Assembly: GCF_016711335.1 (NCBI RefSeq)
Contig: NZ_JADJTF010000001.1
Location: forward strand, 1,984,001-2,048,000
Direction of reading: 5' to 3'
Origin: Thiofilum sp.
GTDB lineage: Bacteria > Pseudomonadota > Gammaproteobacteria > Thiotrichales > Thiotrichaceae
Length of the DNA stretch: 64,000 nucleotides
Shown in pieces: positions 8,817 through 19,793 of the stretch. The notes under the pieces are model-generated. The model searched no databases. It saw only the letters and a list, made by a program, of their open reading frames with translations, and had not been told where the DNA came from. The position numbers were made by a program, and so were the translations under genes. Each line of letters starts with the position of its first letter. Position 1 is the first letter of the stretch.

Positions 8817-9722
8817 TTATTGAATCCTATGTCCAATCCGTTCCCAATTCAGTTGGCGCTCTTTCAGATTAATCGACATCCAAATTAAATCCGCTTTACC
8901 TACCACATCGCGCAAAGGCACTGTGCCAAAAAAACGTGAGTCATTACTAGAGGAGCGATTATCACCTAGTACAAACACTTGCCCAGCAGGGACTTTAAAA
9001 TTGACTTGCGGGGGAAGGTTGGGTTTATCGCGCCACACTACAGTCCAACTATGAGTGTCAAATTGCTCTTCGATGGTGAGTGTTTGTCCAGTGCTATCAG
9101 CATTTAAGGTTTTGAGTAGACTTTTATTATTAATACTAATATCGGCATTTTTAATTACCACTTGATCCCCAGGCAGGGCAATCACGCGCTTAATAAAAAA
9201 TTGAGTACGATCATTAGGATAGATAAAAATGACTACATCGCCACGTGCTACTTTAGTTTGGCAACCGCCGCAGTTATAGCGTTTATTAGCAAACAACATA
9301 TCACCTGCGTAGATATTAGGTTCCATGCTTTCTGAGGGGACGCGAAACGACTCTACATAATAGTGGCGCACATAAAATTTAGTGAGTGGAATTAACACTA
9401 CATAAGCAATGACTAAAAGTCCGAGATAAACGCCGCTATTTTGCCAACTATATTCAAACGTAGCACCACGCCACGCCACCCAACCAGCGCCCAATACGGC
9501 ATACAGCCATAACACTAACATGGCTAACACCCAGAGTAATAAACCATCCATGCGTATATCAGGATTCATAAAGTGGATAATGCCTACAAAAGCAGCCGGA
9601 AACAGAAAAATATAAATCAGCATTAGGTAAATAGCTTTGGTGAGTTGACCGTTATACCACTGACCTAAGCCCGGTAAAAAGGCTGATAACAGCATGGCAC
9701 TTAAAGGATGTGTTTTAGTCAT
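8817..9722 (-). CDS. lepB: Signal peptidase I with extra N-terminal membrane module
   Basis: Signal peptidase I cleaves signal peptides of exported proteins at the outer face of the inner membrane. The catalytic Ser is S132 (VPSESMEP) and the general-base Lys is K178 (FFIKRVIALPGD); the conserved GDNRSSSNDSRFFG is near 255. The 301-residue protein has an atypical N-terminus: LSAFLPGLGQWYNGQ (about 12-26) resembles TM2/DUF5683-type modules, followed by three to four hydrophobic helices before the catalytic domain. A Cys pair CGGC (151-154) lies between Ser and Lys. It heads an operon with the DUF457 gene. Confidence 0.94.
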   Translation of the reverse strand: MTKTHPLSAMLLSAFLPGLGQWYNGQLTKAIYLMLIYIFLFPAAFVGIIHFMNPDIRMDGLLLWVLAMLVLWLYAVLGAGWVAWRGATFEYSWQNSGVYLGLLVIAYVVLIPLTKFYVRHYYVESFRVPSESMEPNIYAGDMLFANKRYNCGGCQTKVARGDVVIFIYPNDRTQFFIKRVIALPGDQVVIKNADISINNKSLLKTLNADSTGQTLTIEEQFDTHSWTVVWRDKPNLPPQVNFKVPAGQVFVLGDNRSSSNDSRFFGTVPLRDVVGKADLIWMSINLKERQLNWERIGHRIQ

Positions 9723-9936
9723 GACTGATTGGATTGATTATTATCATGCGTTGTTTGAAGTGTAGGCGGTTGTACTCTTTATCGAGTAAATCGTCAATCT
9801 CATTGCGCTGATCAGATCATCCTACCTCCAGTCTGTAAGTTCATAGGTTATAGCATAGCTTTATGAATTAAAATTATTTATGAGATTTATAAGTAAATAT
9901 AAGCCACCACCTTAATTTAGATGCAGGTTAATACTT

Positions 9937-12195
<2,259 letters not shown>

Positions 12196-12304
12196 ATAAG
12201 TATCGAATGACCTTTTATTAAGGTGTTTTTGTGTGCTTATTAACCCTAAGTATGCGATAATTAACCCTCTTAAATTCGCTTAAACAATAGCAGGAGTCAT
12301 CTGC

Positions 12305-13366
12305 ATGGATGAGAACAAAAAGAAAGCATTAGCCGCCGCTTTAGGTCAAATTGAACGCCAATTTGGTAAGGGCGCGGTGATGCGCATGGGGGATAATAGT
12401 GCTGCACGCGATGTCGAAGTGATTTCAACGGGATCGATTACTTTAGACGTGGCATTAGGCATTGGTGGGCTACCACGCGGTCGTATTGTGGAGATTTTTG
12501 GCCCTGAATCCTCCGGTAAAACCACTTTAGCTTTACAGGTGATTGCTGAGTGCCAAAAGAAAGGTGGTACAGCGGCTTTCGTAGATGCTGAGCATGCACT
12601 CGACCCCATTTATGCACAAAAATTGGGTGTAAATGTCGATGATCTTTTGGTATCTCAACCGGATACGGGAGAGCAAGCCTTAGAAATTACCGATATGTTG
12701 GTACGTTCTAATGCAGTGGATATTGTGATTGTTGACTCGGTAGCTGCCTTAACCCCTAAAGCTGAAATTGAAGGTGATATGGGTGATTCTCATATGGGTT
12801 TGCAAGCTCGTCTAATGTCACAAGCCTTACGTAAACTCACAGGCAATATCAAACGCTCTAATACTTTGGTGATTTTCATCAACCAGATTCGGATGAAAAT
12901 TGGCGTGATGTTTGGTAGCCCTGAAACCACTACGGGCGGTAATGCACTCAAGTTTTATGCTTCAGTACGGATGGATATTCGTCGTATTGGTGCGATTAAA
13001 AAGGGCGATGAAATTATCGGTAATGAAACGCGCGTTAAGGTCGTTAAAAACAAAATGGCGCCCCCTTTCAAGGAGGCCGAATTTGAGATTTTATACGGCG
13101 AAGGGGTTTCTAAGTTAGGTGAGTTGATTGAGCTAGGTGTCAAGCAAGGCTATGTTGCTAAAGCGGGTGCTTGGTATAGTTATAAAGGTGAAAAGATTGG
13201 TCAAGGTAAGGATAATGCCCGCCAATACTTAAAAGATCATGCAGAACTCGCCGCAGAGATTGAACAATCAGTGCGGAATGATTTACTCTCCAAAGCCGTA
13301 AGTTCGAGTGGCTCAGGCGAGGAAAGTTTTGACCACGATGATGAGGATGTCTTGGTTGAGGATTAA
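12305..13366 (+). CDS. recA: Recombinase RecA
   Basis: RecA polymerises on single-stranded DNA, drives strand exchange and stimulates LexA self-cleavage. The 353-residue protein has Walker A GPESSGKT (about 66-73), Walker B VIVDSVAAL near 140, and the DNA-binding loop 2 region near 190-210 (FINQIRMKIGVMFGSPETTTGG). The acidic C-terminus ends DDEDVLVED. The start is supported by AGGAG at 12291-12295. No E. coli-type LexA box (CTGT-N8-ACAG) is visible in the 109-base upstream gap. recX follows after 30 bases. Confidence 0.99.
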   Translation: MDENKKKALAAALGQIERQFGKGAVMRMGDNSAARDVEVISTGSITLDVALGIGGLPRGRIVEIFGPESSGKTTLALQVIAECQKKGGTAAFVDAEHALDPIYAQKLGVNVDDLLVSQPDTGEQALEITDMLVRSNAVDIVIVDSVAALTPKAEIEGDMGDSHMGLQARLMSQALRKLTGNIKRSNTLVIFINQIRMKIGVMFGSPETTTGGNALKFYASVRMDIRRIGAIKKGDEIIGNETRVKVVKNKMAPPFKEAEFEILYGEGVSKLGELIELGVKQGYVAKAGAWYSYKGEKIGQGKDNARQYLKDHAELAAEIEQSVRNDLLSKAVSSSGSGEESFDHDDEDVLVED

Positions 13367-13373
13367 TCTTCAA

Positions 13374-13391
13374 CCACGTTCCTAAGAGAAC
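13374..13391 (+). terminator. Small hairpin between recA and recX
   Basis: The sequence ACGTTC-CTAAGA-GAACG can fold into a 5-bp stem with a 6-base loop just after the recA stop. No T-tract follows. It may lower recX expression relative to recA, as an intergenic hairpin does in E. coli. Confidence 0.35.
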
Positions 13392-13396
13392 GCCCC

Positions 13397-13876
13397 ATGA
13401 CTGCACAAAGTGATACTGTTTACCGCCGTGCTTACCACACGGCGGTAAATTTATTAGCGGTACGTGATCATTCAAGTGTTGAATTAACACGTAAATTACG
13501 GCAACGTTATGCCGATTTAACTACGGACGACTTAGAGCGGGTTTTTGCTGAGCTAGAGCGCAGTGGTTATTTAAGTAATGAGCGCTTTGCGCAAAGTTAC
13601 GCTCGTTCTTTGGTAAACCGAGGACAAGGGCCATTAAAGATTTTATACGGGTTACGCGAAAAAGGTATTCCTGATGAGTTAGCTAAAGCAGCGCTCGTTC
13701 AAGTAGAAACCGATGAAGCCATTGATTGGACTCAAGTAGCTTCTGAGTTGCGTGCTCGAAAGTTTGGAGAGCATCTCCCCAACGATTTTAAGGAACGCGC
13801 TCGCCAGTCACGATTTTTGGCGGGGCGTGGTTTTAATTTAGATTCAATAAATGCGGTTTTCCATGAAAAGTGCTGA
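13397..13876 (+). CDS. recX: Regulatory protein RecX
   Basis: RecX binds RecA filaments and limits their growth. The 159-residue protein is built of short three-helix repeats with the family patterns LLAVRDHSSVELTRKLRQR, VFAELERSGYLSNERFAQSYARS and GPLKILYGLREKGI. Length matches the family (about 150-165). It is co-directional with recA after 30 bases and overlaps the alaS start by 14 bases, so alaS is probably translationally coupled. Confidence 0.95.
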   Translation: MTAQSDTVYRRAYHTAVNLLAVRDHSSVELTRKLRQRYADLTTDDLERVFAELERSGYLSNERFAQSYARSLVNRGQGPLKILYGLREKGIPDELAKAALVQVETDEAIDWTQVASELRARKFGEHLPNDFKERARQSRFLAGRGFNLDSINAVFHEKC

Positions 13877-16484
13877 GGTAAGACAGAAGTTTCTAAGCTT
13901 CTTTGCGGATAGGGGACATACCATTGTACCTTCTAGTTCATTGGTTCCGGGTAATGATCCTACATTACTGTTTACCAATTCGGGAATGGTGCAGTTTAAG
14001 GATGTATTTTTAGGCATTGATAAGCGTCCTTATTCGCGTGCCACGACGGCACAGCGTTGTGTTCGCGCAGGTGGCAAGCACAATGACTTGGAAAATGTTG
14101 GCTATACCGCACGTCATCACACCTTCTTTGAGATGTTAGGTAATTTTAGCTTTGGTGATTATTTCAAGCGTGATGCGATTCATTATGCATGGGATTTTTT
14201 AACCAATGTGATTCAGTTACCTAAAGCTAAATTATGGGTGACGGTTTATGCCGAAGACCAAGAGGCTTATGACATTTGGGTGAATGAAATCGGCGTAGAC
14301 CCACAACGTATTTCACGCATCGGTGATAATAAGGGTTCACGTTACGCTTCCGATAACTTCTGGCAAATGGGTGATACTGGACCTTGTGGCCCTTGTACCG
14401 AAATTTTCTATGATCACGGCGAACATATTTGGGGTGGCCCTCCAGGTTCACCAGAGGAGGATGGTGATCGCTATATTGAAATCTGGAATGTGGTTTTCAT
14501 GCAGTTCGAGCGTTCTGCTGATGGCGTAATGACACCACTACCTAAGCCCTCAGTGGATACGGGGATGGGGCTAGAGCGTCTATGTGCCATTTTGCAGGGT
14601 GTACATAGCAACTATGAAATCGATACCTTCCAAGCACTGATTGGTAAAATTGCTGCATTAGCAGGTATGACAACCGACCTAGACAATCCGTCTTTACGAG
14701 TCATTGCTGATCATATTCGTTCTTGTTCCTTTATGATTGTCGATGGCGTATTGCCGGATAATGAAGGGCGTGGCTATGTTTTACGCCGTATTATTCGTCG
14801 TGCCATTCGTCATGGTCATAAATTAGGATTAGATACCTTATTCTTCTATAAAATTGTCTCTACTCTAGTGGAGCAAATGGGGCAAGCCTATCCCGAACTA
14901 GCTAAAGCTCAAACACAAGTAGAAGCTGTGCTTAAACGTGAAGAAGAGCTATTCGCTAAAACCTTAGCTAATGGTATGCGCTTGATTAGTGAGGCAATTG
15001 AGGGTTTAAAAGCGGGCGATACTATTGATGGTGAAACCGCGTTTAGACTCTATGATACCTATGGCTTCCCGCTAGATTTGACCGCTGATATTGCACGCGA
15101 ACGTGAGCTTAAAGTAGATGAGGCTGGTTTTGAACGTGCTTTAGACGAGCAACGGAATAAATCACGCGAAGCGGGTAAGTTTAAAGTCGATATGGCGGGT
15201 AAGTTGGATGTCAGTGGCGCTACTGATTTTCATGGCTATGATGAGTTAGCCGAGCCAGCTACTATTGTTGCCTTATTCCATGAGGGCAATGCGGTTCAAC
15301 AATTGAATGCAGGTCAGCACGGTCAGATTGTTCTGAGTAATACGCCCTTTTATGCTGAGTCCGGTGGTCAAATTGGTGACCAAGGCTATTTGCGCTTAGG
15401 TGCAAGCGCTTTCAAAGTACACGATACGCAAAAGCAGGGTAGTACCTTTATTCATGACGGTGTATTGGAATCGGGTAACCTATCACTAGGCGATACGGTA
15501 CAAGCTGAAGTCGATCAAGAGCGCCGTCAAGCCATTATTCTCAATCACTCGGCTACCCATTTAATGCATGCAGCATTACGTCAAGTACTGGGTACTCATG
15601 TCGAGCAAAAAGGCTCATTGGTAACGGCCGAACACTTACGTTTTGACTTCTCACAACCTGAACCTGTCACGGCTGCTCAAATCGCTGAGGTTGAAGCGCT
15701 TGTTAATAGCGAAATTCGCCGCAATAAGGCTACCTCTGCTCAGGTGATGAGTATGGAAAAAGCGCTGGAAGCGGGGGCGATGGCGCTATTTGGCGAGAAA
15801 TACGGCTCGGAAGTGCGTGTGCTGCAAATTGGTTTTTCTACTGAGCTTTGTGGTGGCTGTCACGTCAATCGCACAGGTGATATTGGCTTGTTTAAAATCG
15901 TGAGCGAAAGCGGTGTCGCGGCGGGAATTCGTCGTATTGAGGCAGTAACCGGTGCTAATGCGCTTGCTTGGCTCAATGATACCGTAAACCGTCTTGATCA
16001 AGTGGCACGCCTATTAAAATCTTCTAGTAATGATGTTCCTGAGAAAGCGGAAGCATTGGTGGCTAAAAACCGCACCCTAGAAAAAGAGCTGGATCAATTA
16101 AAAGGTAAATTAGCTTCACAAGCCGGTAATAGCCTGATAGATCAAGCCGAGGTGGTAGGTGATCTCAAGGTACTAGCGGTGAATTTGGGTGATGTTGACT
16201 CCAAAGCACTGATGGATACTTTAGACCAGCTTAAAAATAAATTAGGTAAAGCAGCGATTGTATTAGCTTCTGTACAAGGCGGTAAGGTTGGCTTGATTGC
16301 AGGTGTTACGGCAGGCGAGACTAAGCTGATTAAAGCAGGTGATTTAGTCAATCATGTTGCTAGCCAAGTGGGTGGTAAAGGCGGCGGTCGTCCAGACATG
16401 GCGCGTGCTGGTGGCACTAATCCAGCAGCTTTAGAACAAGCATTAGCTTCGGTAAAAGCATGGGTTGCCGCACAACTCGGATAG
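13863..16484 (+). CDS. alaS: Alanine-tRNA ligase
   Basis: AlaRS charges tRNA-Ala and hydrolyses mischarged Ser- and Gly-tRNA. I place the start at ATG 13863 (MKSAEVRQKFLSFF), the family N-terminus, rather than an in-frame ATG 12 bases upstream; this gives 873 residues (E. coli 876). The class II catalytic core is N-terminal (NSGMVQFKDVFLG, RCVRAGGKHNDLENVG). The editing domain has the zinc motif NHSATHLMH near 560 and CGGCH near 660, and a Gly-rich C-Ala domain ends in GGKGGGRPDMARAGG. The start overlaps recX. Confidence 0.98.
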   Translation: MKSAEVRQKFLSFFADRGHTIVPSSSLVPGNDPTLLFTNSGMVQFKDVFLGIDKRPYSRATTAQRCVRAGGKHNDLENVGYTARHHTFFEMLGNFSFGDYFKRDAIHYAWDFLTNVIQLPKAKLWVTVYAEDQEAYDIWVNEIGVDPQRISRIGDNKGSRYASDNFWQMGDTGPCGPCTEIFYDHGEHIWGGPPGSPEEDGDRYIEIWNVVFMQFERSADGVMTPLPKPSVDTGMGLERLCAILQGVHSNYEIDTFQALIGKIAALAGMTTDLDNPSLRVIADHIRSCSFMIVDGVLPDNEGRGYVLRRIIRRAIRHGHKLGLDTLFFYKIVSTLVEQMGQAYPELAKAQTQVEAVLKREEELFAKTLANGMRLISEAIEGLKAGDTIDGETAFRLYDTYGFPLDLTADIARERELKVDEAGFERALDEQRNKSREAGKFKVDMAGKLDVSGATDFHGYDELAEPATIVALFHEGNAVQQLNAGQHGQIVLSNTPFYAESGGQIGDQGYLRLGASAFKVHDTQKQGSTFIHDGVLESGNLSLGDTVQAEVDQERRQAIILNHSATHLMHAALRQVLGTHVEQKGSLVTAEHLRFDFSQPEPVTAAQIAEVEALVNSEIRRNKATSAQVMSMEKALEAGAMALFGEKYGSEVRVLQIGFSTELCGGCHVNRTGDIGLFKIVSESGVAAGIRRIEAVTGANALAWLNDTVNRLDQVARLLKSSSNDVPEKAEALVAKNRTLEKELDQLKGKLASQAGNSLIDQAEVVGDLKVLAVNLGDVDSKALMDTLDQLKNKLGKAAIVLASVQGGKVGLIAGVTAGETKLIKAGDLVNHVASQVGGKGGGRPDMARAGGTNPAALEQALASVKAWVAAQLG

Positions 16485-16536
16485 AATTTTGCATTAAAAC
16501 GCTATGGTGACATAGCACAAGGGTAGGTGTAGTTAA

Positions 16537-17757
16537 ATGGCATTAATCGTGCAGAAGTATGGTGGTACTTCGGTAGGTAGTCCCGAACGTATAGCCGCAG
16601 TAGCGGATCGGGTGATTAAATGGCGTCAGCAAGGCCATGATGTAGTCGTAGTGGTATCGGCTATGTCGGGGGAGACTAATCGCTTAGTAGGGCTTATTAA
16701 TGCGGTGAATTCTCGTGGTTCTGAGCGTGAGAAAGACGTGATCTTGGCAACGGGAGAGCAGGTAACGATTGGTCTTTTGGCTTTAGCTTTAGAGCAAAAA
16801 GGTCAACCTGCGCGTTCTTATACCGGTGCTCAAGTACGTATTCTAACCGACAATGCCCATTCTAAAGCACGAATTATGGCGATTGATGATGTACCGATGC
16901 GTCGTGATTTAGCTGAGGGTAAGGTAGTAGTCGTAGCAGGTTTCCAAGGCGTCACTGAAGATGGCAGTGTAACGACTTTAGGTCGTGGCGGATCTGATAC
17001 TACAGGTGTGGCGTTGGCAGTGGCTTTAAAGGCGGATGAATGCCAGATTTACACAGACGTGGATGGGGTTTATACCACAGATCCACGTATTGAACATAAA
17101 GCTCGTCATATCCCGCGTTTAACTTTGGAAGAAATGTTGGAAATGGCGAGTCAAGGCTCTAAAGTCTTACAGATTCGTTCAGTTGAGTTTGCTTATAAAT
17201 ATGATATGCCCATCAGAGTATTGTCTAGCTTTGATGATGAGAATGGTAAAAGTACCTTAGTGACGCGTGAGGAAGAGGTCATGGAACAAGTTTTAGTTCG
17301 CGGTATTGCGTTTAATCGTGATGAAGCTCAATTGACTATACGCGGTGTTCCTGATCGCCCCGGTATCGCACATAGCATTTTAGGCCCTATTTCAGATGCT
17401 AATATTGAAGTCGATATGATCGTGCAGAATGTAGGTTCGGATGGTTCTACCGATTTTACCTTCACCGTGCATAAAAACGACTACGATAAAGCCTTTGGTA
17501 TATTACGCCAATTAGCTGATCGTATGGGGGCTAAAGAGTGTAAGGGTGATGATACGATTGCCAAAGTCTCTATTGTCGGAGCAGGAATGCGTTCTCATGC
17601 TGGCGTGGCTAGCAAAATGTTTGCAGCCTTAGGTAAAGAAGGTATTAACATTCGTATGATCTCAACCTCTGAAATTAAGGTTGCGGTCGTTATTGATGAG
17701 AAATACTTAGAGTTAGCAGTACGCGTGCTCCATGATGCATTTGGCTTAGCAGGTTAA
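16537..17757 (+). CDS. lysC: Aspartokinase (lysine-sensitive type, two ACT domains)
   Basis: Aspartokinase phosphorylates aspartate, the first step towards lysine, threonine, methionine and diaminopimelate. The 406-residue protein begins with VQKYGGTSVG (substrate-binding motif). GRGGSDTTGVALA lies near 150, and two C-terminal ACT domains follow (about 265-405; LTIRGVPDRPGIAHSIL and VSIVGAGMRSHAGVASKMF). It follows alaS after 52 bases. No lysine riboswitch fits in that gap. A strong terminator lies after the gene. Confidence 0.97.
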   Translation: MALIVQKYGGTSVGSPERIAAVADRVIKWRQQGHDVVVVVSAMSGETNRLVGLINAVNSRGSEREKDVILATGEQVTIGLLALALEQKGQPARSYTGAQVRILTDNAHSKARIMAIDDVPMRRDLAEGKVVVVAGFQGVTEDGSVTTLGRGGSDTTGVALAVALKADECQIYTDVDGVYTTDPRIEHKARHIPRLTLEEMLEMASQGSKVLQIRSVEFAYKYDMPIRVLSSFDDENGKSTLVTREEEVMEQVLVRGIAFNRDEAQLTIRGVPDRPGIAHSILGPISDANIEVDMIVQNVGSDGSTDFTFTVHKNDYDKAFGILRQLADRMGAKECKGDDTIAKVSIVGAGMRSHAGVASKMFAALGKEGINIRMISTSEIKVAVVIDEKYLELAVRVLHDAFGLAG

Positions 17758-17791
17758 ATCGCTGTCCTCTACGTCATACATTAATTTGCTT

Positions 17792-17832
17792 AAAAAAGCC
17801 CGTGTATTTGCTAGAAACACGGGCTTTTTTAT
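17792..17832 (+). terminator. Rho-independent terminator after lysC
   Basis: Stem GCCCGTGT (17798-17805) pairs with ACACGGGC (17817-17824), followed by six T residues. A run of A precedes the stem. Confidence 0.92.
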
Positions 17833-18052
17833 TGGCTTTATCTCATTGATCATAATCATAAATACGCCTTGATAAATAAGACTGTTGTTTTTTGTCACTT
17901 AATGGTAAAAATGCAACATTGATTGTGAAAAGTTCAGGTTAAGTTCAGTCATTTTGTGTGATTGTTGGTCATGCTGTGCTGGCGGCTGGATAGTTCACCC
18001 AAGTTGTTGACTTTAGTGGGCATAATAATACAGCGATATGGAGATTTGCGTT

Positions 18053-18250
18053 ATGTTGATACTGACTCGGAGGGTTGGAGAGACTCTCATGATTGGGGAT
18101 GAGGTAAGCGTTACGGTATTGGGAGTTAAGGGTAATCAGGTTCGTCTGGGTATCAATGCGCCAAAAGATGTAGCGGTTCATCGTGAAGAAATTTATGAAC
18201 GTATCCGTCACGAGAAAACTGATCCTATTTTAGTGAACGAAGAAAATTAA
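18053..18250 (+). CDS. csrA: Carbon storage regulator CsrA
   Basis: CsrA is a small dimeric RNA-binding protein that blocks or stabilises target mRNAs by binding GGA motifs. The 65-residue protein begins MLILTRRVGETLMIGDEV, and the key C-terminal RNA-contact Arg lies in VHREEIYERI. The start at 18053 is preferred to the in-frame ATG at 18038 because GGAG (18040-18043) sits nine bases upstream and matches the family start. The GGA in its own ribosome site suggests autoregulation. Its place between alaS/lysC and tRNA-Ser/tRNA-Arg matches other gammaproteobacteria. Confidence 0.97.
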   Translation: MLILTRRVGETLMIGDEVSVTVLGVKGNQVRLGINAPKDVAVHREEIYERIRHEKTDPILVNEEN

Positions 18251-18276
18251 AAATCAAAAAAATAGTAATAAAAAGC

Positions 18277-18304
18277 TTTACATTGGGAGTTTTATCACTA
18301 TAAT
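18277..18304 (+). promoter_or_regulatory. Sigma-70 promoter for tRNA-Ser
   Basis: A -35 element TTTACA (18277-18282) is followed after 16 bases by a perfect -10 TATAAT (18299-18304), about 25 bases before the tRNA. Confidence 0.75.
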
Positions 18305-18329
18305 TCCGTGCTTCAAATAGTTGCATACT

Positions 18330-18422
18330 GGAGAGATGGCCGAGTGGTCGAAGGCACTCCCCTGCTAAGGGAGCATAGGGCCAAAATCTCTATCGAGGGT
18401 TCGAATCCCTCTCTCTCCGCCA
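18330..18422 (+). tRNA. tRNA-Ser (anticodon GCU)
   Basis: The acceptor stem GGAGAGA pairs with TCTCTCC, followed by discriminator G and encoded CCA. The anticodon loop CTGCTAA gives GCU, reading AGC/AGU. The long variable arm is typical of tRNA-Ser. Confidence 0.97.
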
Positions 18423-18456
18423 CTAGCAAATAGTCAAAAAAATAACTAATATTTGA

Positions 18457-18485
18457 TTGACCTCAGCTAAGTAAATATGCATAAT
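18457..18485 (+). promoter_or_regulatory. Sigma-70 promoter for tRNA-Arg
   Basis: A -35 element TTGACC (18457-18462), a 17-base spacer and a -10 CATAAT (18480-18485) lie 16 bases before the tRNA. This gives tRNA-Arg its own promoter independent of tRNA-Ser. Confidence 0.65.
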
Positions 18486-18500
18486 ATGCACCTTCTCAGA

Positions 18501-18577
18501 GCGTCCGTAGCTCAGTTGGATAGAGTACCTGGCTACGAACCAGGTGGTCGGAGGTTCGAATCCTTCCGGACGCGCCA
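18501..18577 (+). tRNA. tRNA-Arg (anticodon ACG)
   Basis: The acceptor stem GCGTCCG pairs with CGGACGC; discriminator G and encoded CCA follow. The loop CTACGAA gives ACG, which in bacteria is deaminated to ICG and reads CGU, CGC and CGA. Confidence 0.97.
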
Positions 18578-18590
18578 ATTTATTCGATAA

Positions 18591-18624
18591 AAAGCTGTAA
18601 GCAAAAACTTACAGCTTTTTTTTT
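18591..18624 (+). terminator. Rho-independent terminator after tRNA-Arg
   Basis: Stem AAAGCTGTAAG (18591-18601) pairs with CTTACAGCTTT (18608-18618) and is followed by a T-tract. Confidence 0.92.
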
Positions 18625-18761
18625 ATCTATTGTTTAGGCTTAACTACGGCAAACTTACTGGTGCAAGCCAAGCGACAAAATCACTCTATTGTCGCTTGTA
18701 GCTCTAGAACAATCAGCAGAAGCTAAGTGGAGTAGACTACCTCAATTTGAGTAAACTGATT

Positions 18762-19067
18762 TTATTCAATGAACTCAGCTTTTAATAAGTCAGGGTGCTC
18801 TTTATTACGGCGATATAAGACGGCGACATTCCCCACGCGTTGAATTAACAGAGCTTGTGAGTGTGCTAATATTTCTTCAATCAGTTCATCGCGTAATTCA
18901 CGATCACCCACACTGAGTTTTACTTTAATGAGTTGATGATGATCTAGGGCAATATTAATTTCTTCCAAGGTCGTGGGTTTTAAACCGTGTTGTCCAATCA
19001 ATACCACCGGATTTAGGGCATGAGCGAGAGTACGCAAGCGTTTTTTCTGAGTTTCTTTTAGTTCCAT
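18762..19067 (-). CDS. yhbY: YhbY family RNA-binding protein (CRS1-YhbY domain)
   Basis: YhbY is a single-domain ribosome assembly factor that associates with the 50S precursor. The 101-residue protein starts MELKETQKKRLRTLAHALNPVVLIG at 19067; an upstream in-frame ATG at 19121 would overlap the divergent rlmE start and lacks family similarity. The conserved GLKP-like loop (GQHGLKPTTLEEI) and the C-terminal QRVGNVAVLYRR are present. It is divergent from rlmE, 47 bases apart. Confidence 0.93.
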   Translation of the reverse strand: MELKETQKKRLRTLAHALNPVVLIGQHGLKPTTLEEINIALDHHQLIKVKLSVGDRELRDELIEEILAHSQALLIQRVGNVAVLYRRNKEHPDLLKAEFIE

Positions 19068-19114
19068 GATAGTTTTCCGATAAAATGCAGCGAAGTGTAA
19101 TGAGTTATTAGAAC

Positions 19115-19735
19115 ATGGCAAGAAGTAAAAGCAGTCAACGTTGGTTGAGCGAACATTTTAGTGATCCGTATGTGAAAAAATCCCAACAAGAGGGCTATCG
19201 TTCTCGCGCGGTATACAAATTAAAAGAAATTCAAGCAAAAGACCATGTGATTCGTGCTGGCGATAAAGTCATTGACTTAGGTGCTGCTCCGGGAGGGTGG
19301 AGTCAATATGTCGCTGAAATAGTCGGTGAGAAGGGTAAGATAGTAGCGAGTGATATTTTGCCGATTGACCCATTAGCCTTTGTTGAATTTATTCAGGGTG
19401 ATTTTCGGGAAGAGGCGGTATTAAATGAAATCTTACAGGCATTGGGTAGCGACCAAATTGATGTAGTCGTTTCAGATATGGCTCCTAATGTGAGCGGGAT
19501 GGAAGCAGTCGACCAACCACGAGCTATGTATTTATGTGAGTTAGCATTAGACCTCGCTTGTAAGGTTTTACGCCCAGGGGGGCATTTTCTTGTTAAGATG
19601 TTTCAAGGTGAGGGTTCGGATCAGTTTCTCGCTGAAGTGAGAACCCATTTTAAGGATGTCAAAATCCGTAAACCATCAGCGTCAAGACCACGCAGTCGTG
19701 AGGTTTATGTGTTGGCTCAGCGTTTTGTGGTGTAA
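19115..19735 (+). CDS. rlmE: 23S rRNA 2'-O-ribose U2552 methyltransferase RlmE (FtsJ/RrmJ)
   Basis: RlmE methylates U2552 in the A loop of 23S rRNA at a late step of 50S assembly. The 206-residue protein has the substrate-binding RSRAVYKLKEI near 30 and SAM motif I DLGAAPGGWSQY near 53-64. The catalytic K-D-K-E residues lie in YKL, VVSDMAPN, FLVKMFQGEG and SREVYV. The gene precedes ftsH by about 43-58 bases, the conserved rlmE-ftsH pair, so a shared operon is likely. Confidence 0.97.
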   Translation: MARSKSSQRWLSEHFSDPYVKKSQQEGYRSRAVYKLKEIQAKDHVIRAGDKVIDLGAAPGGWSQYVAEIVGEKGKIVASDILPIDPLAFVEFIQGDFREEAVLNEILQALGSDQIDVVVSDMAPNVSGMEAVDQPRAMYLCELALDLACKVLRPGGHFLVKMFQGEGSDQFLAEVRTHFKDVKIRKPSASRPRSREVYVLAQRFVV

Positions 19736-19793
19736 GATTTAGGACAAGTTTACAGGTAGATTACTACCTAAATTTGTGATGTGGAGAAGTTCT

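Noticed and set aside
16485..16536. Lysine riboswitch before lysC
   Set aside because: The gap is 52 bases, far too short for the L-box aptamer.
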